The notes below the pieces were generated by a model that saw only the letters and a list, made by a program, of their open reading frames with translations, had not been told where the DNA came from and searched no databases. A stretch of DNA of 11,575 nt from an uncultured Alphaproteobacteria bacterium. Lineage in GTDB: Bacteria; Pseudomonadota; Alphaproteobacteria; Rs-D84. A program made the position numbers and the translations under genes. The stretch is taken from NCBI GenBank assembly GCA_947589625.1, contig CANQCM010000021.1:1-11575 (forward strand), written 5' to 3'. This document shows positions 6,594 through 11,525 of the stretch, in pieces. Position 1 is the stretch's first letter. Each line of letters starts with the position of its first letter.

Positions 6594-6599
6594 AGTATA
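6594..6599 (-). promoter_or_regulatory. Putative extended -10 promoter of the hydrolase gene
   Basis: Minus-strand TATACT preceded by TGG (extended -10), about 22 bases before the ATG. The -35 (TTTATA, 16-base spacer) is weak. Confidence 0.45.
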
Positions 6600-6668
6600 C
6601 CAATTTTCAACAACATATAAAACATTTTATTTAGGAAAAGTATCTTGTGGGAAAAGATAGCGTGTTAT

Positions 6669-6701
6669 GAAATACTTTCCTGTACGCAAAGAAAGGATTT
6701 C
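6669..6701 (+). promoter_or_regulatory. Inverted repeat covering the ribosome binding site of the first repressor gene
   Basis: GAAATACTTTC (6669-6679) pairs with GAAAGGATTTC (6691-6701) at 10 of 11 positions around an 11-base loop. The Shine-Dalgarno AAAGGA lies inside the right arm, and the ATG is two bases after it. It could hide the ribosome binding site in RNA, or serve as a DNA operator for the encoded repressor. Confidence 0.55.
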
Positions 6702-6703
6702 TT

Positions 6704-6952
6704 ATGACACATGCCGACATCTGGAACGCGATTGAATTTTTTGCCAAGAACGAGGGGCTTACCTGCTCGGGCTTGGCACGCAAAAGCCACCTTGACCCGA
6801 CCACTTTTAATAAATCAAAACGATTGACATCTGTCGGTAAAGAACGTTGGCCGTCTATGTACAGTATTCACAAAATGCTGAACGCGACAAACAAGAAAAT
6901 TGACGACTTTGTAAAATTCTTGCCTGAATACACTGGCAACCAGAAAGATTGA
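6704..6952 (+). CDS. Small stand-alone HTH repressor-like protein, copy 1
   Basis: The 82-residue protein matches the N-terminal DNA-binding domain of alphaproteobacterial C1/S24-type phage repressors: IWNAIEFFAKNEGL, then the helix-turn-helix around residues 19-40 (CSGLARKSHLDPTTFNKSKR), then GKERWPSMYSIHKML and a DDFVKFL end. In the usual family this domain is followed by a LexA-like S24 peptidase of over 100 residues. Here the gene stops after the HTH domain, so RecA-stimulated self-cleavage is not possible. Three relatives lie within the next 4.5 kb. It precedes the endolysin gene in the same direction. Its ribosome binding site sits in an inverted repeat. Confidence 0.85.
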   Translation: MTHADIWNAIEFFAKNEGLTCSGLARKSHLDPTTFNKSKRLTSVGKERWPSMYSIHKMLNATNKKIDDFVKFLPEYTGNQKD

Positions 6953-6977
6953 TTTTTTTGCCTGTTTGTGATATAAT
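6949..6977 (+). promoter_or_regulatory. Promoter before the endolysin gene, overlapping the repressor stop codon
   Basis: TTGATT (6949-6954), a 17-base spacer and a perfect TATAAT (6972-6977) with an extended -10 TG (6969-6970). The start would be near 6984. Confidence 0.65.
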
Positions 6978-6992
6978 AATATTCAAATTAAG

Positions 6993-7017
6993 ACGGCGAT
7001 TTTATCGCTGTTTTTTT
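6993..7017 (+). terminator. Intrinsic terminator between repressor 1 and the endolysin
   Basis: Stem ACGGCGAT / ATCGCTGT (6993-7000, 7004-7011) with a three-base loop, then seven T. It ends the repressor transcript, but also lies only about 10 bases after the predicted start of the endolysin promoter, so it may act as an attenuator for the endolysin. Confidence 0.8.
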
Positions 7018-7060
7018 ATGCCCGCCCACGTTGCGATTTTTTTAACCGATGGAGAAAAAT

Positions 7061-7597
7061 ATGTTATCCACACACGATATGCGCAAGTCTAAAATAATTC
7101 ATAGATGTATGGCAGAAGAAGGCAATTATATTGACAATCCTAAATTGATTGACCAACCCACTAATGCTGGAATCACTCAACCAACACTTGATAAATATAA
7201 TTCAGACCACCCGAATTTTCATTTTCCAAATAACTTGAAAAAACTTTCAGGCGTTCAAGCAGAACAAATATACAGCGAAGATTTTTATGACGAACGCCAT
7301 ATTGGCGATATTGTCAATGAACGTATAGCCTATGCAATATTTGATATGGGCGTGATGAGTAATTTTAATAATGTAATGAAAATGGTTCAAACAACTATCA
7401 ACCAAATAACCGATAATAAAGTTTCTGTTGATGGTGTAATCGGTGATGAAACCATCGCCGCACTGAATAATATTCCAACCAAAAAAATTAACACATTTAT
7501 GGAAACACTGAAAAGAAACCGTTTAGAATACTTGCGGGGTCTAAACACTTGGCATAAATACTGTAACGGCTGGTCCGCCCGTACAAATAGATATTGA
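7061..7597 (+). CDS. GH108-type phage-like lysozyme (endolysin)
   Basis: The 178-residue protein resembles GH108 N-acetylmuramidases with a C-terminal peptidoglycan-binding part (PG_binding_3 type), which cut the glycan strands of peptidoglycan. MAEEGNYIDNP holds the likely catalytic Glu20 (the family usually has EGGY) followed by PTNAGIT, matching the family pattern TNxGIT. VDGVIGDETIAALN (123-136) is the typical second-domain motif, with NGWSART near the end. No signal peptide or membrane segment is present, and no holin is next to it, so export is unexplained. An upstream ATG (7049) is in frame, but GGAG at 7051-7054 places the ribosome binding site after it and correctly before ATG 7061. 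Probably phage-derived. Confidence 0.85.
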   Translation: MLSTHDMRKSKIIHRCMAEEGNYIDNPKLIDQPTNAGITQPTLDKYNSDHPNFHFPNNLKKLSGVQAEQIYSEDFYDERHIGDIVNERIAYAIFDMGVMSNFNNVMKMVQTTINQITDNKVSVDGVIGDETIAALNNIPTKKINTFMETLKRNRLEYLRGLNTWHKYCNGWSARTNRY

Positions 7598-7613
7598 ATG
7601 CTATGCACCCTAC

Positions 7614-7655
7614 CCTGTGAAAAATTACTGATTTATTACATTTCACACAGGTTTT
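7614..7655 (+). terminator. Possible terminator after the endolysin gene
   Basis: CCTGTG (7614-7619) pairs with CACAGG (7646-7651), with AAA / TTT extending inward past a bulge, followed by four T. The large loop and short T-run make it weak. Confidence 0.35.
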
Positions 7656-7665
7656 CAAATTGCTG

Positions 7666-7694
7666 TTTACATTTTACAATTGATTGTTTATAGT
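7666..7694 (+). promoter_or_regulatory. Promoter of the structured RNA upstream of the methyltransferase
   Basis: TTTACA (7666-7671), exactly 17 bases, then TATAGT (7689-7694). The start is predicted near 7701, at the foot of the first hairpin. Confidence 0.75.
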
Positions 7695-7700
7695 TATATT

Positions 7701-7926
7701 TGAATCCAAGAGATTGGGTTTTGGACTTTCCTAGTCTACTAAATTCGGTGCGAAAGCATCGTTAAAATGATGTTATCGGTGTTTTTTGCGCCGTTATCAT
7801 CCCTGACTGTAATGGTCGGGGAGCCGTTGGTTATAAAATACGGTTATCCGAAAGACCACGGAATCAGTAATTTAGTGATTAGGAACTCCCTGACCGCTCT
7901 TTCTTGGGCGGTATTTTTATTTTTTC
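7701..7926 (+). ncRNA. Structured RNA / candidate regulatory leader of the methyltransferase operon
   Basis: This is a complete transcription unit with dense structure and no convincing reading frame. In order: H1 AATCCAA-GAGA-TTGGGTT (7703-7720, GNRA loop); H2 GGACT / AGTCT (7723-7737); H3 CGGTGC-GAAA-GCATCG (7746-7761, GNRA loop); H4 11 pairs of 13 (7769-7781 with 7789-7801) capped by a T-run. A tight three-way junction follows: P1 GGTCGGGGAG / CTCCCTGACC (7814-7823, 7886-7895), P2 (7824-7831 with 7855-7861, holding CGG-TTAT-CCG), P3 AATCA / TGATT (7862-7880), and unpaired AGGAA. P1's left arm can pair instead with an earlier CCTGAC (7802-7807). P1's right arm shares ACC (7893-7895) with the terminator. 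I do not recognise a known RNA family. Confidence 0.7.
7893..7926 (+). terminator. Intrinsic terminator just before the methyltransferase gene
   Basis: Stem ACCGCTC / GGGCGGT (7893-7899, 7906-7912), loop TTTCTT, then a T-rich tail to 7925. The methyltransferase ribosome binding site begins five bases later, leaving no room for another promoter. Confidence 0.8.
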
Positions 7927-7941
7927 AAAAGGGGGTGTTTT

Positions 7942-8895
7942 ATGCAAAACAACGATATTACTGTTGCTGATTTATTTGCTGGTATTGGTGGTATTACATT
8001 GGGGCTCAAGCGTGCTGGTTTTAAGATTTTGTGGGCCAATGAAATAGACCGCGATGCATGTAAAACATATTCAACAAATTTTAAGCATAAGTTATATGAA
8101 TGCGACATTAAAAGTTTGAACCCAAAAGACTTACCCCGTGTTAACATGATTGCAGGTGGATTTCCGTGTCAAGCATTTAGTATTGCTGGTTATCGCAAAG
8201 GATTTGGTGATACTCGTGGTACATTGTTTTTTGAAATAATGCGTCTTGTTGACACAATTCAACCCGAATACATCTTTTTAGAAAATGTAAAAAATCTTGA
8301 ACGACATGACAAAGGAAACACATTCCAAGTTATTATTGCAGAATTAGAAAACCGAGGCTATTACGTAAAACACAAAGTATTAAATACTTGTGAATATTCT
8401 GAAATACCGCAAAACAGAGAACGAATTTATATCATCGCTTTCAAGAACAAAAACATATATGAGGCATTTGAATTTCCAAAGAAAACAACCAAACGCAAAA
8501 CGATTTGCGAATTATTAGACAAAGTTGCTGATGATAAGTTTTATTACAATAAGAAAACCCCGTTCTATCAAACTTTGTTAAAAAAAATAACCAGTCATTG
8601 CACTGTTTATCAATGGCGTCGCGTGTATTTACGGGAAAATAAAAACAATCTATGTCCTACACTGACAGCAAACATGGGAATGGGTGGTCACAATGTTCCT
8701 TTGATATTGGATTCCAAAGGAATTCGCAAATTAACTCCACGCGAATGCGCACGACTTCAAGGTTTTCCAGAAACATATAAACTGCCAACAATTGCAAATT
8801 CTGCCCTTTATAAACAGTTCGGAAATTCTGTATCTGTTCCAGTTATAGAAGCGGTTGCAAAAGAAATAATAAAAGCGATAAAAAAGGTCTCATAA
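7942..8895 (+). CDS. DNA (cytosine-5-)-methyltransferase of a type II R-M system
   Basis: The 317-residue enzyme transfers a methyl group from SAM to C5 of cytosine in a specific site, protecting host DNA from the partner nuclease. Motifs in order: I, ADLFAGIGGITLGL (9-22, SAM binding); IV, GGFPCQAFS with catalytic Cys76; VI, ENV (114-116); VIII, QNRERIY (157-163); IX, RKLTPRECARLQGFP (about 262-276); X, GNSVSVPV (294-301). The target-recognition region with TVYQWRRVYLREN and CPTLTANMGMGGHNVPLI is of a common small m5C type; the recognition site cannot be read from sequence. GGGGG (7931-7935) is the Shine-Dalgarno for ATG 7942. The endonuclease gene follows with no gap. Transcription appears to depend on readthrough of the terminator at 7893-7926. 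Confidence 0.96.
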   Translation: MQNNDITVADLFAGIGGITLGLKRAGFKILWANEIDRDACKTYSTNFKHKLYECDIKSLNPKDLPRVNMIAGGFPCQAFSIAGYRKGFGDTRGTLFFEIMRLVDTIQPEYIFLENVKNLERHDKGNTFQVIIAELENRGYYVKHKVLNTCEYSEIPQNRERIYIIAFKNKNIYEAFEFPKKTTKRKTICELLDKVADDKFYYNKKTPFYQTLLKKITSHCTVYQWRRVYLRENKNNLCPTLTANMGMGGHNVPLILDSKGIRKLTPRECARLQGFPETYKLPTIANSALYKQFGNSVSVPVIEAVAKEIIKAIKKVS

Positions 8896-9795
8896 TTGTT
8901 TTACGATTCCCAAAAAATTTCATTACAAAACGAATATAAACAATTACTCAAAATTGTCGGTTCGTTGTCTAGATTATCAAGCGACAGTGATATTCCATAT
9001 CTTTATTATAGAATGGCAGAAAATATTTTTTGTAAAGCGTTTGGCGCAACTAATTTAGCACGCAGTGATATATCTATTGATGCTTCAAAAGACGATTATG
9101 GAATTGGATTAAAGACATTTTTGTATAAAAACGGCAGTTGCATTGAGAAAATAGCTGAATTCAATCGTCAACGTGGTCTATTTTCCGATGCAGAACAAAC
9201 CGATATTACTCAACTGATAAATATTATCGCATCATTACGAAATCAGCGCATTACAACAACCGTTGATATCACGGGTGTAAAATTAGAAAAACTACTCTAT
9301 CATTGCGTTGTCAGAACAGATAAAAGATTTATTATATATGAAACAGGAATGGATTTAATTGATATTCCAAATATAAACGGTATACACAAATCTACGAACA
9401 ATACAGTATATTTCAATGACAGATATAATGAATATTGTTTTAATATATCAAAATCAACATTGTTTAAGAAATTCAAAGTTGACACTTTGGCTGACTTTGA
9501 GGTTCCAATCTACGAAGATCCGTATTCAATATTATATGACTTGTTGTATCAAGATACTACCACCGAAATAGATACGCCAGAAATTGTACCGACCACAAAT
9601 ATCATCGGGCGCGTTATTCTACCATTATATTCTAATCGTGGCGGAATAAAAAATGTTCCAGAAAAAAGTGGGCTTAATCAATGGAATGCACTTGGGCGAG
9701 CCCGTGACCCCGACGAAATATATATTCCTATTCCTGCATGGATACACCAAGTTTATCCAAATTTTTTCCAGATAGAGATACACCATTTAATCTGA
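8896..9795 (+). CDS. Type II restriction endonuclease, N-terminal and central part (ends by frameshift)
   Basis: The frame begins with TTG immediately after the methyltransferase TAA; AAAAAGG (8881-8887) inside the upstream gene serves as ribosome binding site. The first third contains NLARSDISIDASKDDYGIGLKTFL (53-76), where Asp residues and GIGLK could be a PD-(D/E)xK-like nuclease centre; this is inference. No HKD phospholipase-D motif is seen. From about residue 240 (PLYSNRGG, VPEKSGLNQWNALGRARD, EIYIPIPAWIH) it matches, from memory, the C-terminal DNA-recognition domain of NgoFVII-like endonucleases. The match breaks off after PNFF at T_TTT_TTC and resumes in the -1 frame. Unshifted translation ends eight residues later. 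The -1 product would be about 389 residues. The weak TTG start should keep it below the methyltransferase level. Confidence 0.75.
   Translation: MFYDSQKISLQNEYKQLLKIVGSLSRLSSDSDIPYLYYRMAENIFCKAFGATNLARSDISIDASKDDYGIGLKTFLYKNGSCIEKIAEFNRQRGLFSDAEQTDITQLINIIASLRNQRITTTVDITGVKLEKLLYHCVVRTDKRFIIYETGMDLIDIPNINGIHKSTNNTVYFNDRYNEYCFNISKSTLFKKFKVDTLADFEVPIYEDPYSILYDLLYQDTTTEIDTPEIVPTTNIIGRVILPLYSNRGGIKNVPEKSGLNQWNALGRARDPDEIYIPIPAWIHQVYPNFFQIEIHHLI
9762..9768 (+). other. T_TTT_TTC slippery heptamer / frameshift point in the endonuclease gene
   Basis: Zero-frame codons are AAT TTT TTC CAG. A one-base backward slip at T_TTT_TTC gives NFF followed by PDRDTPFNL, restoring the conserved domain exactly. 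It can be programmed -1 frameshifting, a reversible six/seven-T phase switch, a disabling deletion or a sequence error. I see no clear downstream stimulatory stem. Confidence 0.7.
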
Positions 9796-10064
9796 TTTTA
9801 CCTGATAATAATAAAAACATTCTGTCGGTCAAGGTTTGCCAAGATGGGGGTAAAGCCCTTATGAGTAATCCAAATAAGGATTTAGGAAAATGGTTATTAC
9901 GCAAAGTATTGCGTTTACAAGCATATCAATTATTAACTTATGATGTACTTATGCAAAAGGGTATTGATAGTATAGAAATATCAAAAAACACTGACGGATC
10001 ATATAACATTAATTTCAAAGAACTCGGGACATATGAAGAATTTGAAAACGAAAATAAAATATAG
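9768..10064 (+). CDS. Type II restriction endonuclease, C-terminal part in the -1 frame
   Basis: From the slip site the -1 frame continues the recognition domain: PDRDTPFNLILPD, VCQDGGKALMSNPNKDLGKWLLRKVLRL, GIDSIEISK, FKELGTYEEFE. The order and spacing are as in the C-terminal domain of NgoFVII-like endonucleases, so this is the missing end of the upstream frame and not a separate gene. An in-frame ATG at 9738 could allow independent translation of a 108-residue DNA-binding fragment, but no Shine-Dalgarno precedes it. Conservation of the whole stretch without stop codons suggests the break is recent, regulated or artificial. Confidence 0.75.
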   Translation, partial: PDRDTPFNLILPDNNKNILSVKVCQDGGKALMSNPNKDLGKWLLRKVLRLQAYQLLTYDVLMQKGIDSIEISKNTDGSYNINFKELGTYEEFENENKI

Positions 10065-10127
10065 CAATGTAAGATTTATTAACTTTTCTTAATAAATACA
10101 ATAACTATTGGCATACACGAATAAAAA

Positions 10128-10232
10128 CACAACGCCACCCTTTTTTCCGGCAGATTTTAAGGCAAAACAGCCGTTTTTCACCCCCCCTGCCACTGTAGGA
10201 TTTTAATCTCCTAGTATGTGGCGTGTTTTTAT
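10128..10232 (+). ncRNA. Structured intergenic element before repressor 2
   Basis: Outer stem ACGCCAC / GTGGCGT closes a roughly 105-base element, flanked by AAAAACAC on the left and TGTTTTTA on the right, so it could terminate transcription in either direction. Inside are GGCAG / CTGCC, GGC / GCC and TAGGA / TCCTA (10196-10200, 10209-10213). It could be an elaborate terminator of the endonuclease transcript, a leader of repressor 2, or a small inverted-repeat element. No good promoter is seen in 10065-10127, although TTTATTAA / TTAATAAA (10075-10094) forms another small hairpin there. Confidence 0.45.
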
Positions 10233-10266
10233 GGAACAATTCCTACGAACCCAAACATATAGGAGA
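10207..10266 (+). promoter_or_regulatory. Sequestering stem over the ribosome binding site of repressor 2
   Basis: TCTCCTA-g-TATGT (10207-10219) is complementary to ACATATAGGAGA (10255-10266): 12 pairs with one bulged G. The right arm contains the AGGAG Shine-Dalgarno. The left arm can instead pair with TAGGA (10196-10200), freeing the site. This looks like a translational switch. Confidence 0.55.
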
Positions 10267-10271
10267 AAGAA

Positions 10272-10514
10272 ATGAATTGTAATGCATTATGGGAATCTAT
10301 TGAAAAATTTGCAGAAAGCAAAAATTTAAGCTGCTCGGCACTGGCTAAATTAAGCGGGCTTGATAAAACTACTTTCAACAAGTCTAAGCGCATCACCTCG
10401 ACCGGCAAAGAACACTGGCCTTCTACTTATAGTATTTATAAAATACTTCAGGCGACTAATACCACCCTGCAGGATTTTATAAAGTTCCTCCCGCCTTGCG
10501 ACATCGTGCAGTAA
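10272..10514 (+). CDS. Small stand-alone HTH repressor-like protein, copy 2
   Basis: The 80-residue protein is the same family as copy 1: LWESIEKFAESKNL, helix-turn-helix CSALAKLSGLDKTTFNKSKR, GKEHWPSTYSIYKIL, LQDFIKFLPPCD. No S24 peptidase domain follows. It is closest to copy 4, with which it shares a 25-base identical DNA stretch (10425-10449 against the reverse strand of 11034-11058), so the two come from a fairly recent duplication. Shine-Dalgarno AGGAG (10261-10265) is well placed. It lies next to the restriction genes and might act as their controller protein, but this is not shown. It is convergent with copy 3 across a long hairpin terminator. Confidence 0.85.
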   Translation: MNCNALWESIEKFAESKNLSCSALAKLSGLDKTTFNKSKRITSTGKEHWPSTYSIYKILQATNTTLQDFIKFLPPCDIVQ

Positions 10515-10528
10515 GATTAATCACACTC

Positions 10529-10564
10529 AACACACCGCAAAATCATATGATTTTGCGGGGTGTT
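10529..10564. terminator. Long hairpin between convergent repressor genes 2 and 3
   Basis: CCGCAAAATCAT / ATGATTTTGCGG (10535-10558) is perfect over 12 pairs and extends past one mismatch by AACAC / GTGTT. It lies 15 bases after one stop codon and 13 before the other. The T-run is short, so termination strength is uncertain. Confidence 0.7.
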
Positions 10565-10576
10565 TGCTATCGACAA

Positions 10577-10816
10577 TCAATCATCGTGGTTAGGAAAATA
10601 TTTATAAAAATCTACAATAGTCATATTAAACTTATTTAATATTTTAGTAAGTGTATTTGTGCCAATCCATTTAGGTTTTCCATATTTGTCATAACGTTTA
10701 GACTTGCTCAATGTAGATGAACTTAATCCACATGTTTTTGCTAGTTTCGAAAGAGTTAAATTGCGCGTTTCGCAAAAATTGTCGACTGCGTCCCACCAGT
10801 CGTTATTTTTATACAT
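10577..10816 (-). CDS. Small stand-alone HTH repressor-like protein, copy 3 (diverged)
   Basis: The 79-residue protein has the same layout: WWDAVDNFCETRNL, helix-turn-helix LSKLAKTCGLSSSTLSKSKR, GKPKWIGTNTLTKIL, VDFYKYFP. It has diverged strongly from the other three, especially in the recognition helix region (SSSTLSKSKRYDKYG), so it should bind a different operator. No S24 domain. A GAGG ribosome binding site precedes ATG 10816. A likely promoter (minus TTGAAT 10858-10853, 16 bases, TACAAC 10836-10831) lies within an inverted repeat. Stop is near the shared hairpin terminator. Confidence 0.8.
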   Translation of the reverse strand: MYKNNDWWDAVDNFCETRNLTLSKLAKTCGLSSSTLSKSKRYDKYGKPKWIGTNTLTKILNKFNMTIVDFYKYFPNHDD

Positions 10817-10827
10817 TTTAATACCTC

Positions 10828-10862
10828 TTTGTTGTATTGTTTAACTAAGAAAATTCAACAAA
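10828..10862 (-). promoter_or_regulatory. Promoter region of repressor 3 enclosed by an inverted repeat
   Basis: TTTGTTG (10828-10834) and CAACAAA (10856-10862) flank and overlap a weak promoter, TTGAAT-16-TACAAC on the minus strand. This is a plausible autoregulatory operator. Confidence 0.4.
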
Positions 10863-10902
10863 ATTAAGATATTATGTTTACGGGATATTTCTCTATTTTA
10901 AT

Positions 10903-10931
10903 GAAAAAAATACCGACCAGACGGTCGGTAT
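10903..10931 (-). terminator. Intrinsic terminator of repressor 4
   Basis: Perfect nine-pair stem ATACCGACC / GGTCGGTAT (10910-10918, 10923-10931), loop of four, followed on the minus strand by seven or eight T. It lies just after the stop codon of the 10963-11211 gene. Confidence 0.93.
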
Positions 10932-10962
10932 CGTTATTTATACTTTTAATAAATTGCTGTAT

Positions 10963-11211
10963 TTAACGATCTCTTACAACATCGCAAGGTGGCAGGAATT
11001 TTATAAAATCCTGCAATGTAGTATTCGTTGCCCGAAGTATTTTATAAATACTATAAGTCGATGGCCAGTGTTCTTTGCCAACTGATGTTAAACGTTTAGA
11101 TTTGTTAAATGCTGTTGCGTCTAAACCACTTAACTTTGCCAGTGCAGAACAAGAGATGCCTCTGCTCGCCGCCAGTTGATCGATTGCATTCCAGATTTTA
11201 TTGTGTGTCAT
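10963..11211 (-). CDS. Small stand-alone HTH repressor-like protein, copy 4
   Basis: The 82-residue protein: IWNAIDQLAASRGI, helix-turn-helix CSALAKLSGLDATAFNKSKR, LTSVGKEHWPSTYSIYKIL, LQDFIKFLPPCD. Of the four copies it looks most like the canonical alphaproteobacterial C1/S24 N-terminal domain, yet it also stops after the HTH part. It is an inverted near-duplicate of copy 2. Shine-Dalgarno AAGGAGT (11223-11217) precedes ATG 11211. It has its own promoter with repeated GGTCAA boxes and its own strong terminator, so it is an independent unit at the end of the island nearest the tRNA gene. Confidence 0.85.
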   Translation of the reverse strand: MTHNKIWNAIDQLAASRGISCSALAKLSGLDATAFNKSKRLTSVGKEHWPSTYSIYKILRATNTTLQDFIKFLPPCDVVRDR

Positions 11212-11240
11212 ATTTTACTCCTTTTTTATGATACACAGGA

Positions 11241-11269
11241 ATTATTTCATACTCCGGTCAACTGGTCAA
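11241..11269 (-). promoter_or_regulatory. Promoter of repressor 4 with GGTCAA direct repeats
   Basis: Minus-strand TTGACC (11269-11264), 17-base spacer, AATAAT (11246-11241). On the plus strand GGTCAA occurs at 11256-11261 and 11264-11269, so the repeats overlap the -35 region, where an autorepressor would be expected to bind. Confidence 0.55.
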
Positions 11270-11273
11270 ACAG

Positions 11274-11313
11274 TTCGCGCCATACGCGAATTCGGTCGCA
11301 GAAATCTGCCGAA
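11274..11313. promoter_or_regulatory. Palindromes upstream of repressor 4
   Basis: A perfect dyad TTCGCG-N5-CGCGAA (11274-11290) is followed at once by a hairpin TTCGG..CAG-AAAT-CTG-CCGAA (11291-11313). They lie just upstream of the -35 of repressor 4. The rest of the gene-free stretch to the tRNA promoter (11314-11485) is AT-rich with nothing I can assign. Confidence 0.5.
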
Positions 11314-11485
11314 AAATAAAGTTTTGTAATTTTTTTGCCTATTTATAATTTTTAGAAAAAAATACACATTATCGAATCGGTATCATCGTTTCAAGCTTCT
11401 AATTATTTTATATTATAGCTTAAATTATGACTTATTTCAATTTTATTCACATCGTTACAACGAACACAACAATGGGAAAAGCCGC

Positions 11486-11517
11486 TTGACTTGAGCTATT
11501 TTTAGATATAGTATAAG
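11486..11517 (+). promoter_or_regulatory. tRNA-Asn promoter
   Basis: TTGACT (11486-11491) with overlapping -10 candidates TATAGT (11507-11512) and TATAAG (11512-11517). Spacing to either is not ideal (15 or 20), so the exact -10 is uncertain. Confidence 0.55.
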
Positions 11518-11525
11518 CAACGCGT

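Noticed and set aside
5622..6660. Plus-strand frames opposite the hydrolase gene
   Set aside because: Arg- and aromatic-rich shadow translations without recognisable motifs; the minus-strand hydrolase is clear.
7018..7093. Tiny frame MPAHVAIFLTDGEKYV... overlapping the endolysin start
   Set aside because: Only about 24 codons, no Shine-Dalgarno before it, and it starts within the end of the terminator T-run; a chance frame is likelier than a leader peptide.
7767..7970. Open frame MMLSVFFAPLSS... across the RNA element
   Set aside because: It lies over the hairpins and terminator, has no ribosome binding site and runs into the methyltransferase start; the RNA structure explains the sequence better.
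11330..11360. Similarity between the TTTTTTTGCCT(A/G)TTT stretch here and the one at 6953-6970
   Set aside because: Short, AT-rich and without a matching promoter here; chance is a sufficient explanation.
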